Source: Lysinibacillus macroides (GTDB lineage Bacteria > Bacillota > Bacilli > Bacillales_A > Planococcaceae). Taken from it: a stretch of DNA of 64,000 bases. A program made the translations under genes and the position numbers. The stretch covers positions 1,048,051 through 1,112,050 of the forward strand of contig NZ_LGCI01000010.1 of NCBI RefSeq assembly GCF_001281525.1, written 5' to 3'. Positions 63,434-64,000 of the stretch are shown piece by piece (positions within the stretch are counted from its first letter, which is position 1; the number at the start of each line of letters is the position of its first letter). The notes below the pieces were generated by a model. That model made no database searches, was not told the origin of the DNA, and was given only the letters and a program-made list of their open reading frames with translations.

Positions 63434-63506
63434 AAGTTTTAAACTAAAAAGTTAGCCTAAATAAACTCCGATTTCTTTATACTTTAGATACAATAAGGGA
63501 TTTACC

Positions 63507-63560
63507 CAAAAGTGATCAAAACGTCGAAAGCCCTATGCCTTCCGTTTCATCACTTTTGTT
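63507..63560. terminator. Terminator after the VOC gene
   Basis: AAAAGTGAT followed by CAAAACG (from 63508) pairs with CGTTTC and ATCACTTTT (ending 63558), with one bulge. It ends in TGTTTTC. Confidence 0.7.
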
Positions 63561-63949
63561 TTCTTATTAATATCATCTAAGAAGCCAATGGAATTATGTA
63601 TAACGCTGTAAGTACTGCTGTTGTTGAGGTCATCATCCAGATAGACATTTACATAATACATGACGTATACATTTCTATTTTGTGGGATTATATTTGTCAG
63701 CGCGCTTCATCCATTGCCCAATAGATAGAACAACGAAAATGAACGCAATCTGTTGCAATGATAGTTCAATCTAGCGCTTGATAAACAGTTATTTTAAAAT
63801 TTGGCTTCCTACCCCATGGTTACTAGTTTAACATCTGCCTTATGCTGATCTCCATAACTTTTTATCATTCGGTAATTATGGATCAGCTCGCGTATTTACA
63901 CTGTTGAGCGAATACTTACTTGCATCGCCTTTATACTCATCGATCGCTC
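63561..63949. other. Degenerate sequence without a clear gene
   Basis: No intact gene is seen. On the minus strand one short frame (63770-63675) encodes a hydrophobic stretch and QWMKRADKYNPTK before a stop, with no good start; it looks like the 3' end of a small membrane-protein gene. Confidence 0.4.
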
Positions 63950-64000
63950 ATGATAGAACCTCACTAGTTTGGTCATGCTAACCTATCCAGCGATTGATCA
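63950..64000. repeat. Dispersed repeat, copy B (runs to window end)
   Basis: These 51 bases, ending GCGATTGATCA, match 53856-53906 at all but one position in the same orientation. The repeat may extend beyond the window. Confidence 0.75.

Noticed and set aside
63675..63770. Small minus-strand gene for a one-helix membrane peptide ending QWMKRADKYNPTK
   Set aside because: A stop lies directly upstream, and the only in-frame TTG has no ribosome site; kept only as a possible relic.

Overview
This window looks like the chromosome of a low-GC, spore-forming Firmicute of the Lysinibacillus / Planococcaceae type. The support is gene order: leuS, mnmL-mnmM (ytqA-ytqB), ytpA, ytoA, metK, pckA, ytmA and ytkD resemble the Bacillus subtilis 'yt' region; the men cluster, yteA, ytzI-like genes, yidD and nadBCA-nifS follow; and the tRNA array has almost the same order as B. 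subtilis trnB. The protein sequences are diverged from B. subtilis, and no species can be fixed from sequence reading alone.

Layout. 1-6.3 kb: end of a TRAP transporter (dctP fragment, dctQ, dctM), an MFS exporter, an ECF sigma / membrane anti-sigma pair and a concentrative nucleoside transporter. 6.3-22.7 kb: housekeeping block with leuS (T-box leader), an arsR-sulP operon, an MFS gene, mnmL-mnmM, an alanine symporter, ytpA, ytoA, metK (SAM-I riboswitch), pckA, ytmA and ytkD. 22.8-35.6 kb: a catabolic divergon. On the minus strand lie dppBCDF-like transporter genes, a DUF1177 gene, an M20 peptidase, an IclR regulator and an M29-like aminopeptidase; on the plus strand lie a peptide-binding lipoprotein, two amidohydrolases and an AroM-family gene. 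Two nearly identical 23-bp sites sit in the divergent promoter region. This is the most interesting system in the window: it appears to import and hydrolyse an unknown peptide-like, possibly cyclic, compound.

35.6-38.6 kb is an accessory stretch with a decayed toxin-antitoxin locus, an imperfect 137-bp duplication, an unrecognised 185-residue protein, two tiny YtzI-like proteins and yidD. 38.6-48.5 kb: a Zur-box-controlled zinc-binding lipoprotein, a secreted transglutaminase-like protein, and menaquinone synthesis genes menF-D-H-B-E (minus) with menA divergent; menC is not here. 48.5-50.8 kb: a membrane dipeptidase, yteA and a MerR/TipAS regulator. 50.9-53.5 kb holds decaying genes: an HtrA-like protease with three lesions and a methyltransferase with one frameshift.

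54.0-56.2 kb: a minus-strand operon of one 5S rRNA and 20 tRNAs. It seems to have its own promoter, because no 16S or 23S gene lies upstream. An IS4-family element sits just upstream of that promoter. 58.2-62.9 kb: NAD synthesis, nifS divergent from nadB-nadC-nadA. The window ends with a VOC-family gene and degenerate sequence carrying a 51-bp repeat also found beside the tRNA operon.
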